64,000 nt of DNA from Burkholderia sp. WSM2230 (GTDB lineage Bacteria > Pseudomonadota > Gammaproteobacteria > Burkholderiales > Burkholderiaceae), in contig NZ_AXAJ01000015.1 in NCBI RefSeq assembly GCF_000472445.1, positions 1 to 64,000 of the forward strand, read 5' to 3'. Positions 51,543 through 59,857 of the stretch are shown piece after piece. The first letter of the stretch is position 1. The number at the start of each line of letters is the position of its first letter. The translations under genes were made by a program, and so were the position numbers. The notes under the pieces were generated by a model. The model saw only the letters and a program-made list of their open reading frames with translations, had not been told where the DNA came from and did no database searches.

Positions 51543-52379
51543 ATGGCATCAGACCGCAACGATTCTTCGCACGAGCCGCTGGAAATCGGCGGGTCCGTCT
51601 GGTTCCAGGCGGGCGCCAATACGCTTGGCGGCGCGTCGCGGATCGCGCTGCTCGCGGCCATCGGCGAGACGGGTTCCATCACCAGCGCAGCCAAAGCGGT
51701 CGGCATGAGCTACAAGGGCGCGTGGGACGCGGTGGACGCCATGAACAATCTCGCCGGCGAGCCGCTCGTCGTGCGGCTGACCGGCGGCAAGGGCGGCGGC
51801 GGCACCACGCTGACGCCGCGCGCGCTCAAGCTGATCGAGACGTTTCGCGCTGTGGAGCGCGAGCATCGGCGCTTTCTGGAGCGTGCGGGCGCGGCCATCG
51901 AGGGTTTCGCGACCGACTGGGATCTGATCGGCCGCATCGGCGTCAAGACGAGCGCGCGCAATCAGCTCTACGGCACCGTCTCGCAGATCACGCGCGGCAC
52001 CGTCAACGACGAAGTGTCGCTGACTCTGCCAGGCGGACAGACAATCGTCGCGGTCCTCACGCACGAAAGCACGGAGGCGCTCGGCCTCGCCGTGGGCGCG
52101 GCGGCGTTCGCGTTGATCAAGGCGTCGTGGGTCGTGCTCCTGGTTGCGGATGAAAGCGGCGCGCCGCTCAAACTGTCGGCGCGTAATCAGCTGCGCGGCG
52201 CTGTGCAAAGCGTGAAGCGCGGCGCGGTCAATGCCGAGGTGTCGCTTGCGCTGGAAGGCGGCGCGGTGATCACCGCCGTCATCACCAACCAGAGCGCCGA
52301 TGCGCTCGGTCTTGCCGAAGGCGCCAGCGCTGTCGCGGCTTTCAAGGCATCAAGCGTGATACTTGGTGTGAAGGACTGA
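51543..52379 (+). CDS. modE: Molybdate-responsive regulator ModE
   Basis: A 278-residue ModE: an N-terminal winged helix-turn-helix (about 25-115; RIALLAAIGETGSITSAAKAVGMSYKGAWDAV) and two C-terminal TOBE/MOP molybdate-binding domains (about 140-205 and 212-278), each opening with SARNQL and containing RGTVNDEVSL or RGAVNAEVSL. In E. coli the molybdate-bound dimer represses modABC. Here it converges on modC, and a good ModE operator lies before modA. Its stop codon is inside a short tandem repeat. Confidence 0.95.
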   Translation: MASDRNDSSHEPLEIGGSVWFQAGANTLGGASRIALLAAIGETGSITSAAKAVGMSYKGAWDAVDAMNNLAGEPLVVRLTGGKGGGGTTLTPRALKLIETFRAVEREHRRFLERAGAAIEGFATDWDLIGRIGVKTSARNQLYGTVSQITRGTVNDEVSLTLPGGQTIVAVLTHESTEALGLAVGAAAFALIKASWVVLLVADESGAPLKLSARNQLRGAVQSVKRGAVNAEVSLALEGGAVITAVITNQSADALGLAEGASAVAAFKASSVILGVKD

Positions 52380-52416
52380 AGGACTGAAGGACTGAAAGCG
52401 CGAAAGCGCGAACGCG
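52370..52416 (+). repeat. Short tandem repeats across the modE stop codon
   Basis: Three copies of GAAGGACT (52370-52393) are followed by two copies of GAAAGCGC and a partial GAACGCG. The first copy encodes the last ModE residues and the stop, so slippage could alter the C-terminus. Confidence 0.85.
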
Positions 52417-52459
52417 TCAGGCGTGAAGTCCCAAAACCGCGGCAACGCACCTGCTCAAA

Positions 52460-53161
52460 TCAAGTCTCGCTGCGCAAATAGCCGCTGAACGCCTGATGCT
52501 CGCGAACCCGACCGTCACTGATCTGCACGACCTGATCGCCGAAGGCCGCAACGTCGTCGGGATCGTGCGTGATCAAAACCATCGGAATATCAAGCCGGGT
52601 TTGCAGCTCGGACAGTTCCACCCGCATGCGCTGGCGCAAGCTGCTGTCCAACGCGGAAAACGGCTCGTCCAGCAACAGCAGTTGCGGTTTGGCCACCAGC
52701 GCGCGCGCCAGCGCCACACGCTGCTTCTGCCCACCGGAAAGCTGCGCGGGATAATTGCTCGCGACATTGCGCAGCTCCAGCGCGCTGAGCCAGTAATCGA
52801 CCTGCGCGGAACTGCTGCGCGCACGCGGATTGAGCCAGCCGCGCTGCAAGCCGAAGCCGATGTTTTGCCGCACGTTCAGGTGTGGAAAGAGCGCGTAGTC
52901 CTGGAACAGATACGCGACCTGGCGCGCCTGCGGCTTCAGATCGATATTGCGCACGCTGTCGAAGAGCGCATTGCCGTGCAGCGCGATGGAGCCTTCGTCG
53001 GGACGCAGCAGGCCGGCAATCGCCTGCAGCGTCAGACTCTTTCCCGCGCCCGACGGACCGAACAGGACCACGCGTTGCGTGGTCGCATTGAAGGCGACGT
53101 CGAGCGTGAAGCGGCGCTCGGCGGTCTCGAACGTTTTGCGGATGTCGACGTTAAGCGGCAT
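52460..53161 (-). CDS. modC: Molybdate ABC transporter ATP-binding protein
   Basis: ATPase of the ModABC importer. Of 233 residues, Walker A is GPSGAGKS (35-42), Q-loop VAYLFQDYALFPHLNV, signature LSGGQKQRVALARAL, Walker B LLLLDEPFSALDSS and H-loop MVLITHDPDDV. It lacks the C-terminal TOBE domain present in longer ModC (about 350 residues), so molybdate feedback at the ATPase is probably absent. I start at the ATG at 53161 (MPLNVDIRKTFETAERR), 1 nt after the modB stop; the upstream in-frame extension overlaps modB. Confidence 0.94.
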   Translation of the reverse strand: MPLNVDIRKTFETAERRFTLDVAFNATTQRVVLFGPSGAGKSLTLQAIAGLLRPDEGSIALHGNALFDSVRNIDLKPQARQVAYLFQDYALFPHLNVRQNIGFGLQRGWLNPRARSSSAQVDYWLSALELRNVASNYPAQLSGGQKQRVALARALVAKPQLLLLDEPFSALDSSLRQRMRVELSELQTRLDIPMVLITHDPDDVAAFGDQVVQISDGRVREHQAFSGYLRSET

Positions 53162-53162
53162 G

Positions 53163-53837
53163 TCAGCGGGACACCAGAAGCGTGCGTTGCGGCACGAGCC
53201 GGCCAGCGAGCAGCAGAATGACAACGCATGTCACCGAAGTCACGATTACGAGGAAGTTCGCGGTGTTGTCGTCGCCGGCTTGCACGGCTGCATAGACGGC
53301 CACCGAGAGCGTCTGCGTGCGGCCCGGTAAATTGCCGGCGATCATCAGCGTGGCGCCGAATTCGCCGAGCGCCCGCGCAAACGCCAGCAGACCGCCCGCG
53401 AGAATGCCGCGCGCGGCGAGCGGCAGGCTCACGCGAAAGAAAACCGCCGTCTCGCTGACGCCGAGCGTGCGCGCGGCGCGCTCGAGCTGCGGGTCGACGG
53501 CTTCGAAGGCGGCCCGGGCGGACTTCAGCACCAGCGGAAAAGCGACCACCGTCGACGCGATCACGGCCCCTTGCCAGGTGAACACCAGTTGAATGTCGAA
53601 GCGGTCGAGCCAGGCGCCGATCACGCCACGTCGTCCGAGCAGGACCAGCAGGTAGTAACCGAGCACCGTAGGCGGCATCACGAGCGGCAGCGTCAGCAAT
53701 GAATCGACGACGTCGCGTGCGCCCGAGCGCCAGCGCGACAGGCCGAAACCGGCCGCGACGCCAAACACCAGATTGAGCGCGGTCGCCCAGCCCGCCACCT
53801 TCAGTGACAGCATCAGCGGAATCCAGGCCTGTTGCAT
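53163..53837 (-). CDS. modB: Molybdate ABC transporter permease
   Basis: Inner-membrane permease of 224 residues with five to six spans and the EAA-type motif ARTLGVSETAVFFRVSLPLA that docks ModC, plus FARALGEFGATLMIAGN. The start at 53837 (MQQAWIPLMLSLKVAGW) gives the normal length; the longer open frame to 54026 overlaps modA and is unlike the family. It lies 31 bp after modA. Confidence 0.94.
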   Translation of the reverse strand: MQQAWIPLMLSLKVAGWATALNLVFGVAAGFGLSRWRSGARDVVDSLLTLPLVMPPTVLGYYLLVLLGRRGVIGAWLDRFDIQLVFTWQGAVIASTVVAFPLVLKSARAAFEAVDPQLERAARTLGVSETAVFFRVSLPLAARGILAGGLLAFARALGEFGATLMIAGNLPGRTQTLSVAVYAAVQAGDDNTANFLVIVTSVTCVVILLLAGRLVPQRTLLVSR

Positions 53838-53868
53838 GATCTTGCGCGGTCCGTGCCGTTGCGAGGGC

Positions 53869-54642
53869 TCAATGCGCCGGCTTGAAGCCGTACTTCGCGA
53901 GCACCGCCTGACCGGCCGGCGACAGCACGAAGTCGACGAATGCCTGCGCTTCGGCCGCGTGACGGCTGCCTTCCACTTGGGCGATTGGATAAGTAATCGG
54001 TGTTTGCGTCGGTACGCTGAGCGCAACTTTCACCTTGCCGGGCAAGATCGCGGCGTCCGTGCCGAACACAAAACCGGCGTCCACTTCGCCGCGCGACACA
54101 TAGTCGAGACTTTGCCGCACGTTCGCGGCGAGTACCGCTTTCGCGCTGACGGCATCCCACACGCCCGCGGCTTGCAGCGCGCCTTGCGTATAGCGGCCGA
54201 CCGGCACGGAGGCCGGATCGCCGTAGGCAATCCGTTTCACGTTCGACGACGTCAGTTCGGTGAGGCTCGACGGCGCAAAACGGCTGTCCGCCGGCACGAT
54301 CAGCACCAGCGAATTGGCGGCGAAATCCTTGCGCGTGGCCGGCGCGATGACCTTTTCGGCTACGGCCTTGTCCATCGCCTTCTGATCTGCGGAGGCGAAC
54401 ACGTCGGCGGGTGCGCCTTTGGCGATCTGCTGCATCAAGACGTCCGACGCGCCGAAGTTCAGCAGCACCTTCGTGCCGGCGTGCTGTTTCTCGAACGCTT
54501 CGCTCACTGCCTTGAATGCATTGGTCAGGCTCGCGGCGGCCGAGACTACCAGCTCGTCGGCGCGTGCCTGGGCGCTAAAGGCAATGGAAATCGCGCTGGC
54601 GACCAACAGCGCTTGTTTCGGCAGACGGCGGGACGGTGTCAT
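53869..54642 (-). CDS. modA: Molybdate-binding periplasmic protein
   Basis: A 257-residue substrate-binding protein with a Sec signal peptide (KQALLVASAISIAFSAQARA, cut before DELVV). Oxyanion-binding features of ModA are present: VSAAASLTNAFKAV (Ser), NFGASDVLMQQI (Ser), the DYVSRGEVDAGFVFGTDAA region (Tyr/Asp) and GYxxYP-like PITYPIAQV. It is first in modABC, with a ModE-type operator 49-76 bp before its start. Confidence 0.95.
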   Translation of the reverse strand: MTPSRRLPKQALLVASAISIAFSAQARADELVVSAAASLTNAFKAVSEAFEKQHAGTKVLLNFGASDVLMQQIAKGAPADVFASADQKAMDKAVAEKVIAPATRKDFAANSLVLIVPADSRFAPSSLTELTSSNVKRIAYGDPASVPVGRYTQGALQAAGVWDAVSAKAVLAANVRQSLDYVSRGEVDAGFVFGTDAAILPGKVKVALSVPTQTPITYPIAQVEGSRHAAEAQAFVDFVLSPAGQAVLAKYGFKPAH

Positions 54643-54690
54643 GAACGTGTGGAAATCCGGCGCGTGCCGGAGCAGTGGTTAAAAACGCAT

Positions 54691-54718
54691 ATCGTAATAT
54701 ACACGAGGTAATAGCGCT
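54691..54718 (-). promoter_or_regulatory. Predicted ModE operator of modABC
   Basis: On the minus strand AGCGCTATTAC, six bases (CTCGTG), then TATATTACGAT. The E. coli consensus as I recall it is ATCGCTATATA, N6, TATATAACGAT: the second half matches at 10 of 11 positions, the first at 7 of 11, and spacing is exact. It lies 49 bp upstream of modA and contains a TATATT -10-like box. Confidence 0.78.
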
Positions 54719-54774
54719 GGCATGACGGACATTACGCCGGTCAAACACGGCAGCCAGCCGGACGGGGGGAAGGT

Positions 54775-55476
54775 TCAGGCGTGAAGGGAAGCGGGCGGTG
54801 CTAGGGCGTTGCGCGGCTGCGCGACAGGCGCCGCGGCGGGCGGGGCGCTGCGGATCGCCTTCCATTTCGCGCGAATGAACGGCCGGTCATGGCCGGAAAC
54901 TTTCAGCGCGATGTGAGTGACCCAGCGCTGCGTCGGTACATGCACGCCGTGCATCAGTACCGCGAGCACCATTAGACTCACCGCGACGGGAAGGGCGGAA
55001 AGGCGCTCGGGTTGGGCCTTCCACGCCATCCGCACGAACAGCAGCGCGGCGAGGGCGCCGACCAGACAGCCGGTGACGGCTTCCGACGGCGAGTGCGCAC
55101 TCAGCGCAACGCGCGACACGCCCACCGCCATGCCGGCCGCGAGGCCTAGCAGCACGCCCAGCACGCGCACGGCCGGATGCGTCCGCAGCAGCATGAGGAA
55201 CAGCGCGACCGGATAGACCGCCGTAGACAGCATCGCGTGGCCGCTGACGCCCGTGAAATCGAGTTCGCGCACGCCGACGCCCCAGCCGAGGAACGCCAGC
55301 TTGGTCACGGTCACCACGCCGATCGCCGCGCCGAGCAGCAGCAGCCAGCCCGCCGCCATGCGCCACGTGTAGCCGACCGCAAGCCACAGGGCAATGGCGA
55401 ACGCGAGCGGCAGCGTCATGCCGGCGCCGCCGAGGCTGGTGATGGAGTACCACAGGTGGTCGGACAATTCGGGCAT
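54775..55476 (-). CDS. PAP2-family phosphatase
   Basis: A 233-residue integral membrane phosphatase with about six spans. PAP2 motifs 2 and 3 are clear: FTGVSGHAMLSTAVYPVALF (SGH) and GVSRVALSAHSPSEAVTG (SR...H...D/E-like). Motif 1 (KxxxxxxRP) is weak; KLAFLGWGVGVRELDF may stand in for it. The family dephosphorylates lipid pyrophosphates such as undecaprenyl pyrophosphate or phosphatidate. A C-terminal Ala/Pro tail (after about 215) is cytoplasmic and variable. It lies upstream of modA on the same strand but the ModE operator separates them. Confidence 0.87.
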   Translation of the reverse strand: MPELSDHLWYSITSLGGAGMTLPLAFAIALWLAVGYTWRMAAGWLLLLGAAIGVVTVTKLAFLGWGVGVRELDFTGVSGHAMLSTAVYPVALFLMLLRTHPAVRVLGVLLGLAAGMAVGVSRVALSAHSPSEAVTGCLVGALAALLFVRMAWKAQPERLSALPVAVSLMVLAVLMHGVHVPTQRWVTHIALKVSGHDRPFIRAKWKAIRSAPPAAAPVAQPRNALAPPASLHA

Positions 55477-55802
55477 CGGGGAAAGCGCTCAGGGCCGCAT
55501 GGAATCGTTGATATCACACTGCAACGCGCGAGCGGGGCAAACCGCCGACGCGCTGGAATAACCGCCAGTATAGACGGCACCCGTCGGCGGCTCGCGCCGT
55601 GCAAAAAGCTTTTTGGTCCGGGGCGTTAGGTCGCCAACAAGGCGGCTTGGTTTGATGCCAACGAGGCGGCAAGGTTCGGCGTCCGCCAATGGGGGGCGGA
55701 TTGACGCGTTCTGCATAGCATTGGGATTGATGTTATTGTGCATTGCACAAGAAGCAGCTTCGTTACCCACCAATCCTGCCCCTTTTTGCGAGGTTTGCGC
55801 CG
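55477..55802. promoter_or_regulatory. 326-bp divergent region before the esterase gene
   Basis: Between the PAP2 gene (-) and the esterase gene (+). It is less GC-rich near 55700-55760 and contains the 15-bp palindrome at 55736-55750. No convincing -35/-10 pair and no additional gene are seen. Confidence 0.4.
55736..55750. promoter_or_regulatory. Palindrome TTGTGCA-T-TGCACAA
   Basis: Perfect 7-bp arms around one central T, 53 bp before the esterase start. The TGCA-rich symmetry resembles sites bound by PHA-granule regulators (PhaR type) as I recall them; that link is inference. Confidence 0.5.
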
Positions 55803-56993
55803 ATGGCAAAAAGTCTATCCAAAATCTGGCTTCGCGGTCTGAAGCGCCTGCTCGCCATTCAGACGGAGCACGCCCACAAGACCGCCAAGCGCGCCACCAC
55901 GCGTCCGGCCCGCCCGGCGGCCAGCAAGCCGTCCACGAAAGTTCGTCCGGTGAAGTCTGCCGCGCTCCGTACCCCGGCCAAACGCGAGGCGCCGCGTCCG
56001 GCCGCGCGCGAATCGCGGGTGCGCCCGCGGGCGGCGGCGTGGGCGAGCGGCTCCTGGACGCGCTCGTTCCATTCGGCGCCCGCCGCGCCCGGGCGGCTCG
56101 TCAATCATCTTCACTATGCTCTGTATGTGCCTTCGGGACACGCGCTGGAAAGCATGCCTCTTGTCGTGATGCTGCACGGCTGCACCCAGTCCATCGACGA
56201 ATTCGCACAAGGCACGCGGATGAACGTGCTCGCGGATCGCTACGGCTTTGCTGTCGTCTATCCGGAACAGTCGAAGCATGCGCATTCGCACCGCTGCTGG
56301 CATTGGTACGACTCGGGCGAGAGCGCGGGCGGTGCCGAGGCGCGCGCGGTGGCTTCGCTCGTCGATGCGCTCATCGCCCAACATGGTTTTGACGGCGAAC
56401 GCGTGTATGTCGCCGGGATTTCGGCTGGCGCGGGGTTGACCGCGTTGCTGGCGCTGCATTATCCGGAGCGCTTTGCGGCGGTCGCGCTGCATTCCGGCCC
56501 GGCTTTCGGCGAAGCCCGTTCTGGCATCACGGCCATGGACGTGATGCGGCGCGGCGCGCGGCGCGATCCTGTCGAACTCGTCGACGAGGCGGTCCACGTT
56601 GCGCAGTATCCGGGCATGCCGGCGATCATCATTCACGGCGACGCCGATCATGTGGTCGCGCCGGTCAATGCGGACCAGCTCGCGACGCAGTTTCTGCGGC
56701 TCAACAGAATGATCGACCCCAAAGGCGCCCGCAAAGCCGGCGAATTGCGCGAAGAGCGCAAAGGCGGCGTGACGATGCGTGATTATTTCCGCGGCGGGCG
56801 GCGCGTGGTGCGCGTCTGCCGTGTGCAAGGACTCGCGCACGCGTGGGCCGGCGGCGACGACGCGGTGCCGTTCCATTCCGCAAAAGGCCCGGATGCGAGC
56901 GCGATGGTCTGGGAGTTCTTCAAGCATCAACGGCGGGTGGGCGCGGGCCTGCACGAAGATGTAGCGGCAGAAGCGGCTGCCCATGCGCGCTGA
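55803..56993 (+). CDS. PHB depolymerase-family (LpqC-type) alpha/beta esterase
   Basis: A 396-residue alpha/beta hydrolase. After a basic Ala/Lys/Arg-rich N-terminus (about 1-85), the catalytic domain shows the oxyanion region PLVVMLHGCTQSIDEFAQGT, the nucleophile Ser in VAGISAGAGLTALLAL (GxSxG), Asp in IIHGDADHVVAPVN and His in VQGLAHAWAGG. Esterases of this type act on poly-3-hydroxybutyrate or related esters; the lack of a signal peptide and the basic N-terminus point to an intracellular, perhaps granule-associated, enzyme. The ATG at 55803 has GAGG 9 nt upstream; the open frame extends to 55743. Confidence 0.9.
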   Translation: MAKSLSKIWLRGLKRLLAIQTEHAHKTAKRATTRPARPAASKPSTKVRPVKSAALRTPAKREAPRPAARESRVRPRAAAWASGSWTRSFHSAPAAPGRLVNHLHYALYVPSGHALESMPLVVMLHGCTQSIDEFAQGTRMNVLADRYGFAVVYPEQSKHAHSHRCWHWYDSGESAGGAEARAVASLVDALIAQHGFDGERVYVAGISAGAGLTALLALHYPERFAAVALHSGPAFGEARSGITAMDVMRRGARRDPVELVDEAVHVAQYPGMPAIIIHGDADHVVAPVNADQLATQFLRLNRMIDPKGARKAGELREERKGGVTMRDYFRGGRRVVRVCRVQGLAHAWAGGDDAVPFHSAKGPDASAMVWEFFKHQRRVGAGLHEDVAAEAAAHAR

Positions 56994-57067
56994 GGTTGCG
57001 GTGAACTCGCGGTGACATAACTGCAACACCTGGAAAATGAGTGCTGGCGCGTCACTAGGGTTTTCCC

Positions 57068-57101
57068 TATAATACGGGTTATCCCTTAGGCGTTAACGCC
57101 T
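57068..57101 (+). promoter_or_regulatory. Promoter -10 and palindrome before the DUF3563 gene
   Basis: TATAAT (57068-57073) is followed 14 bp later by the perfect 14-bp palindrome AGGCGTTAACGCCT (57088-57101), which would lie in the first bases of the transcript, 23 bp before the start codon. The -35 (TGGCGC) is poor. Confidence 0.6.
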
Positions 57102-57124
57102 GAACTTATTGCCGAGGTCTGATC

Positions 57125-57301
57125 ATGTACCTGCTTACCCGCCTGTTCCTGTTTTTGACGAAGTCGCCCGAGCAACTCGCAAAAGAGCGCGCTGACGCGT
57201 TCCTCGCAGAAGCCACGGATCTGTACGACCTCGAATTCCGCATGCGCAAGCTGGATCGCGAAGCGAACTTCCGTCAGCCGTCGTGGATGAGCCAGCACTA
57301 A
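57125..57301 (+). CDS. DUF3563-family small protein
   Basis: A 58-residue protein, too short for most gene finders: MYLLTRLFLFLTKSPEQL, then an amphipathic part with KERADAFLAEATDLYDLEF and RMRKLDREANFRQPSW. The AxDLxDLExRMRxLDR pattern is the DUF3563 signature of Burkholderiales, small proteins of unknown function. GAGG stands 8 nt before the ATG. It is monocistronic with its own TATAAT promoter and a palindrome in the 5' leader, and converges on the photolyase gene. Confidence 0.82.
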   Translation: MYLLTRLFLFLTKSPEQLAKERADAFLAEATDLYDLEFRMRKLDREANFRQPSWMSQH

Positions 57302-57428
57302 GCTGCGCGTAGATTGAAGCATCGGCGGTAGTGGAGAACGCCGGTGCGGGGCGAAGGCGTCTGTGCTTTTTCGCCCGGGCTCATATGCCGTTTTCCGTCG
57401 TTGCCTTCAGATATATGTGAGCGTGTGC

Positions 57429-58928
57429 TCACTTGCCGAATCGGGCTAGCGTCCGCGCCCTTGCTTGCGCGTGGTCCACAATCGGCGCCGGGTAGTCCCG
57501 GCCCAGCGCGACGCCGAATTCCGCCAGCCGTTCCGCGCCCGCCAACCACGGCGCGTGAATCCATTTCGCCGGCAGTCCCGCGAGTTGCGGCAAATAGCGT
57601 TTGATGAACCGCCCGTCGGCATCGAATCTTTCCGACTGCGTGACTGGATTGAAGATCCGGAAATAGGGCTGCGCATCGCATCCCGTCGACGCCGCCCACT
57701 GCCAGCCGCCGTTATTCGCCGCGAAGTCGTAGTCGTTCAGTTGCTCGGCGAAATAGCGTTCGCCCAGCCGCCAGTCGACGCCTAGATCCTTGACCAGAAA
57801 ACTCGCCGCGACCATTCGTAAGCGGTTGTGCATGTAGCCGGTGCGATTCAGCTGAAGCATGGCCGCGTCGATCAGCGGGTAGCCCGTGCGGCCTTCGCAC
57901 CAGGCGGCGAAGGCAGCGTCCGCCTGCGGACCTTGCTCCCAGCGCAGCTGGTCATATTCGGCCCTGAACGATGCGCCGCCCGCAAGCCTCGGGTGATGCG
58001 CGAGGATCATGAAGTAAAAGTCCCGCCACACCAGTTCCGAGAGCCACGTGGCCGCGCCCCGGCCATCCGGCTGCAGCGACATCTCATGAGCGAGCCGCGC
58101 GAGTGTGCGAATCGACACCGTGCCGAAGCGCAAATGCACCGACAGGTAACTAGGGCCCTTCACCGCCGGGAAATCGCGCCGTTCGGCGTAGCTGTCGATT
58201 CGCGAGAGGAAGTCGTCGAGCAGACGCTGGGCGCCGCTCATGCCTGCGGGCAATTCCAGATCCGCGAAATTGCCCGGCGCGAAGCCGAGTTGTTCGAGCG
58301 TCGGTAGCTGTCGATTGAGTCGAGGCGGCAAGGAGGCGAGGCGACTCGCATAAGTTTCGACTGGGTAAGGCTTCAGATCGAAGCCCGTCAACTGCCTGAG
58401 CCAAGCGTTCTTATACGGCGTGAAGACGGTGAACGGCTTGTTTTGGCCGGTCAACAGTTCCGCGCGCTCGAAAATTACCTGATCCTTGAAAGTCCGCAGG
58501 GCGCGTCCCGCATCTGCGAGATGCTCGCGCACCGCTTCGTCACGTTCGATCGCGGCGGGTTCGTAGTCGTGATTTGCAAACACTGCGTCGACCTGAAGCT
58601 CGCTGGCCAGTTTCGGCACGAGCTCCGTCGGGTCGCCGTATAACACGATGAGGCCGCCGCCTTGCCCGCGCAGCGCTTCGTCGAGTTCGCGCAGCGACGC
58701 AAGAATGAACTCGACGCGCCGGTCTTGCGCCCGCGTGCGCGGATGGCGCGCCTGCCATTTGTCGATGAGCGGCTGCAGGATCGTCGTATCGAACACGAAC
58801 ACGCACCAGACGCGCTCGCAATGTTTGAGCGCGTAGTACAGCGCCGCGTTGTCGGTATTGCGCAGGTCGCGGCGGAACCAGACGAGGCCGGTGTCGAAGG
58901 TATCGGTCGAATGTCGGACGCGTGTCAT
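57429..58928 (-). CDS. phr: Deoxyribodipyrimidine photolyase (class I CPD)
   Basis: Light-driven repair of cyclobutane pyrimidine dimers. The 499 residues have the N-terminal antenna domain (TGLVWFRRDLRNTDNAALYYA) and C-terminal FAD domain with the SVHLRFGTVS, ELVWRDFYFMIL, MHNRLRMVAASFL and GGWQWAASTGCDAQPYFRIFNP motifs. The last includes the Trp/Asp and the conserved FAD contacts. I use the ATG at 58928 (MTRVRHSTDTFD); a TTG two codons upstream is possible. It converges on the DUF3563 gene. Confidence 0.96.
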   Translation of the reverse strand: MTRVRHSTDTFDTGLVWFRRDLRNTDNAALYYALKHCERVWCVFVFDTTILQPLIDKWQARHPRTRAQDRRVEFILASLRELDEALRGQGGGLIVLYGDPTELVPKLASELQVDAVFANHDYEPAAIERDEAVREHLADAGRALRTFKDQVIFERAELLTGQNKPFTVFTPYKNAWLRQLTGFDLKPYPVETYASRLASLPPRLNRQLPTLEQLGFAPGNFADLELPAGMSGAQRLLDDFLSRIDSYAERRDFPAVKGPSYLSVHLRFGTVSIRTLARLAHEMSLQPDGRGAATWLSELVWRDFYFMILAHHPRLAGGASFRAEYDQLRWEQGPQADAAFAAWCEGRTGYPLIDAAMLQLNRTGYMHNRLRMVAASFLVKDLGVDWRLGERYFAEQLNDYDFAANNGGWQWAASTGCDAQPYFRIFNPVTQSERFDADGRFIKRYLPQLAGLPAKWIHAPWLAGAERLAEFGVALGRDYPAPIVDHAQARARTLARFGK

Positions 58929-59047
58929 CGGCAAGTGGGGCGGTAAATGGCTGTGCGTCAGCCCTCGGCATCAAGGGCATAGGGCGCACCCGGGCAACAG
59001 AAAAGCGCCCGCCTTTGCTTGAAACAGCGGTCGACGGAAAGCCTTTT

Positions 59048-59857
59048 TCAGGCCGCCGGTGTGGTCGGCAGGTCGGGCGTCTGCGGCGTCTGCACGCCGT
59101 AGCAGCCGCGGTACGTCGCGTAGAACGAGCAATACAGCATGGTGGTGACGATCATCGTGGCGGGCATCAGCACGGCAAAGGCGAAGTCGCCGGCGCCGAG
59201 CGCCTGCATCAGCGCCGACAAGCCGAGCGATACCGTCATCGCCACGGCAAACCACAGCGCGCCGAACACGATGAACGCGCCGCGATTGCGCCAGCAACTC
59301 ACGAGACTGAAGAACATCGCCTTGACGGGCGGCACGTCATGCCAGGCGGCAAGGATCGGCGAAAACCAGAACAGCATGGCAACCGGGACGTAGAACGCGA
59401 AAGCCGTCACCACGGCAAGCGGCATGTTGCTGTTGGCAACCGCCTCGGGATCCATGGGCCCGCCCGCGCCGAGCATCACCTTGAGCAACATGCCGCCGTC
59501 GGCGAGCGCGGAGCCCGCCAGCACCAGCGCCATCGCGATCACGTAGAACACGCCGAGCACGATCAGCCGGCGCGCGACCACCGGCCCGTAGGAACGAAAA
59601 CCGTCCGCGAGGATGGTCGGGAACACCGGCTTGCCGGCGATCGTATCGCGGCACGCGGCCATGAAGCCGACGGCGACGCCCGGAATGAACGCGAGCGGCA
59701 GGACGCTGCCGATCAGCGGGATTTGCGCGACCAGCGTCATCACCAGCAGGTAGGTGAAGAACAGCGTCAGGAACGCGAGCGGATTCTTGCGGAACAGCCA
59801 GATGCCTTGCCGGAACCAGACATAGCCGGCTTTCGCGGGGACTTCGATCAGTTGCAT
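59048..59857 (-). CDS. BPSS1780-family membrane protein
   Basis: A 269-residue membrane protein with about six spans in pairs (about 28-75, 95-118, 145-172, 190-240). The start QLIEVPAKAGYVWFRQGIWLFRKNPLAF and the pattern SPILAAWHDVPPVKAMFFSLVSCWRNRGAF match a family named after B. pseudomallei BPSS1780, of unknown function. The ATG overlaps the thrB stop by 10 nt, so it is co-translated with homoserine kinase, an arrangement conserved in this group without known reason. Confidence 0.88.
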   Translation of the reverse strand: MQLIEVPAKAGYVWFRQGIWLFRKNPLAFLTLFFTYLLVMTLVAQIPLIGSVLPLAFIPGVAVGFMAACRDTIAGKPVFPTILADGFRSYGPVVARRLIVLGVFYVIAMALVLAGSALADGGMLLKVMLGAGGPMDPEAVANSNMPLAVVTAFAFYVPVAMLFWFSPILAAWHDVPPVKAMFFSLVSCWRNRGAFIVFGALWFAVAMTVSLGLSALMQALGAGDFAFAVLMPATMIVTTMLYCSFYATYRGCYGVQTPQTPDLPTTPAA

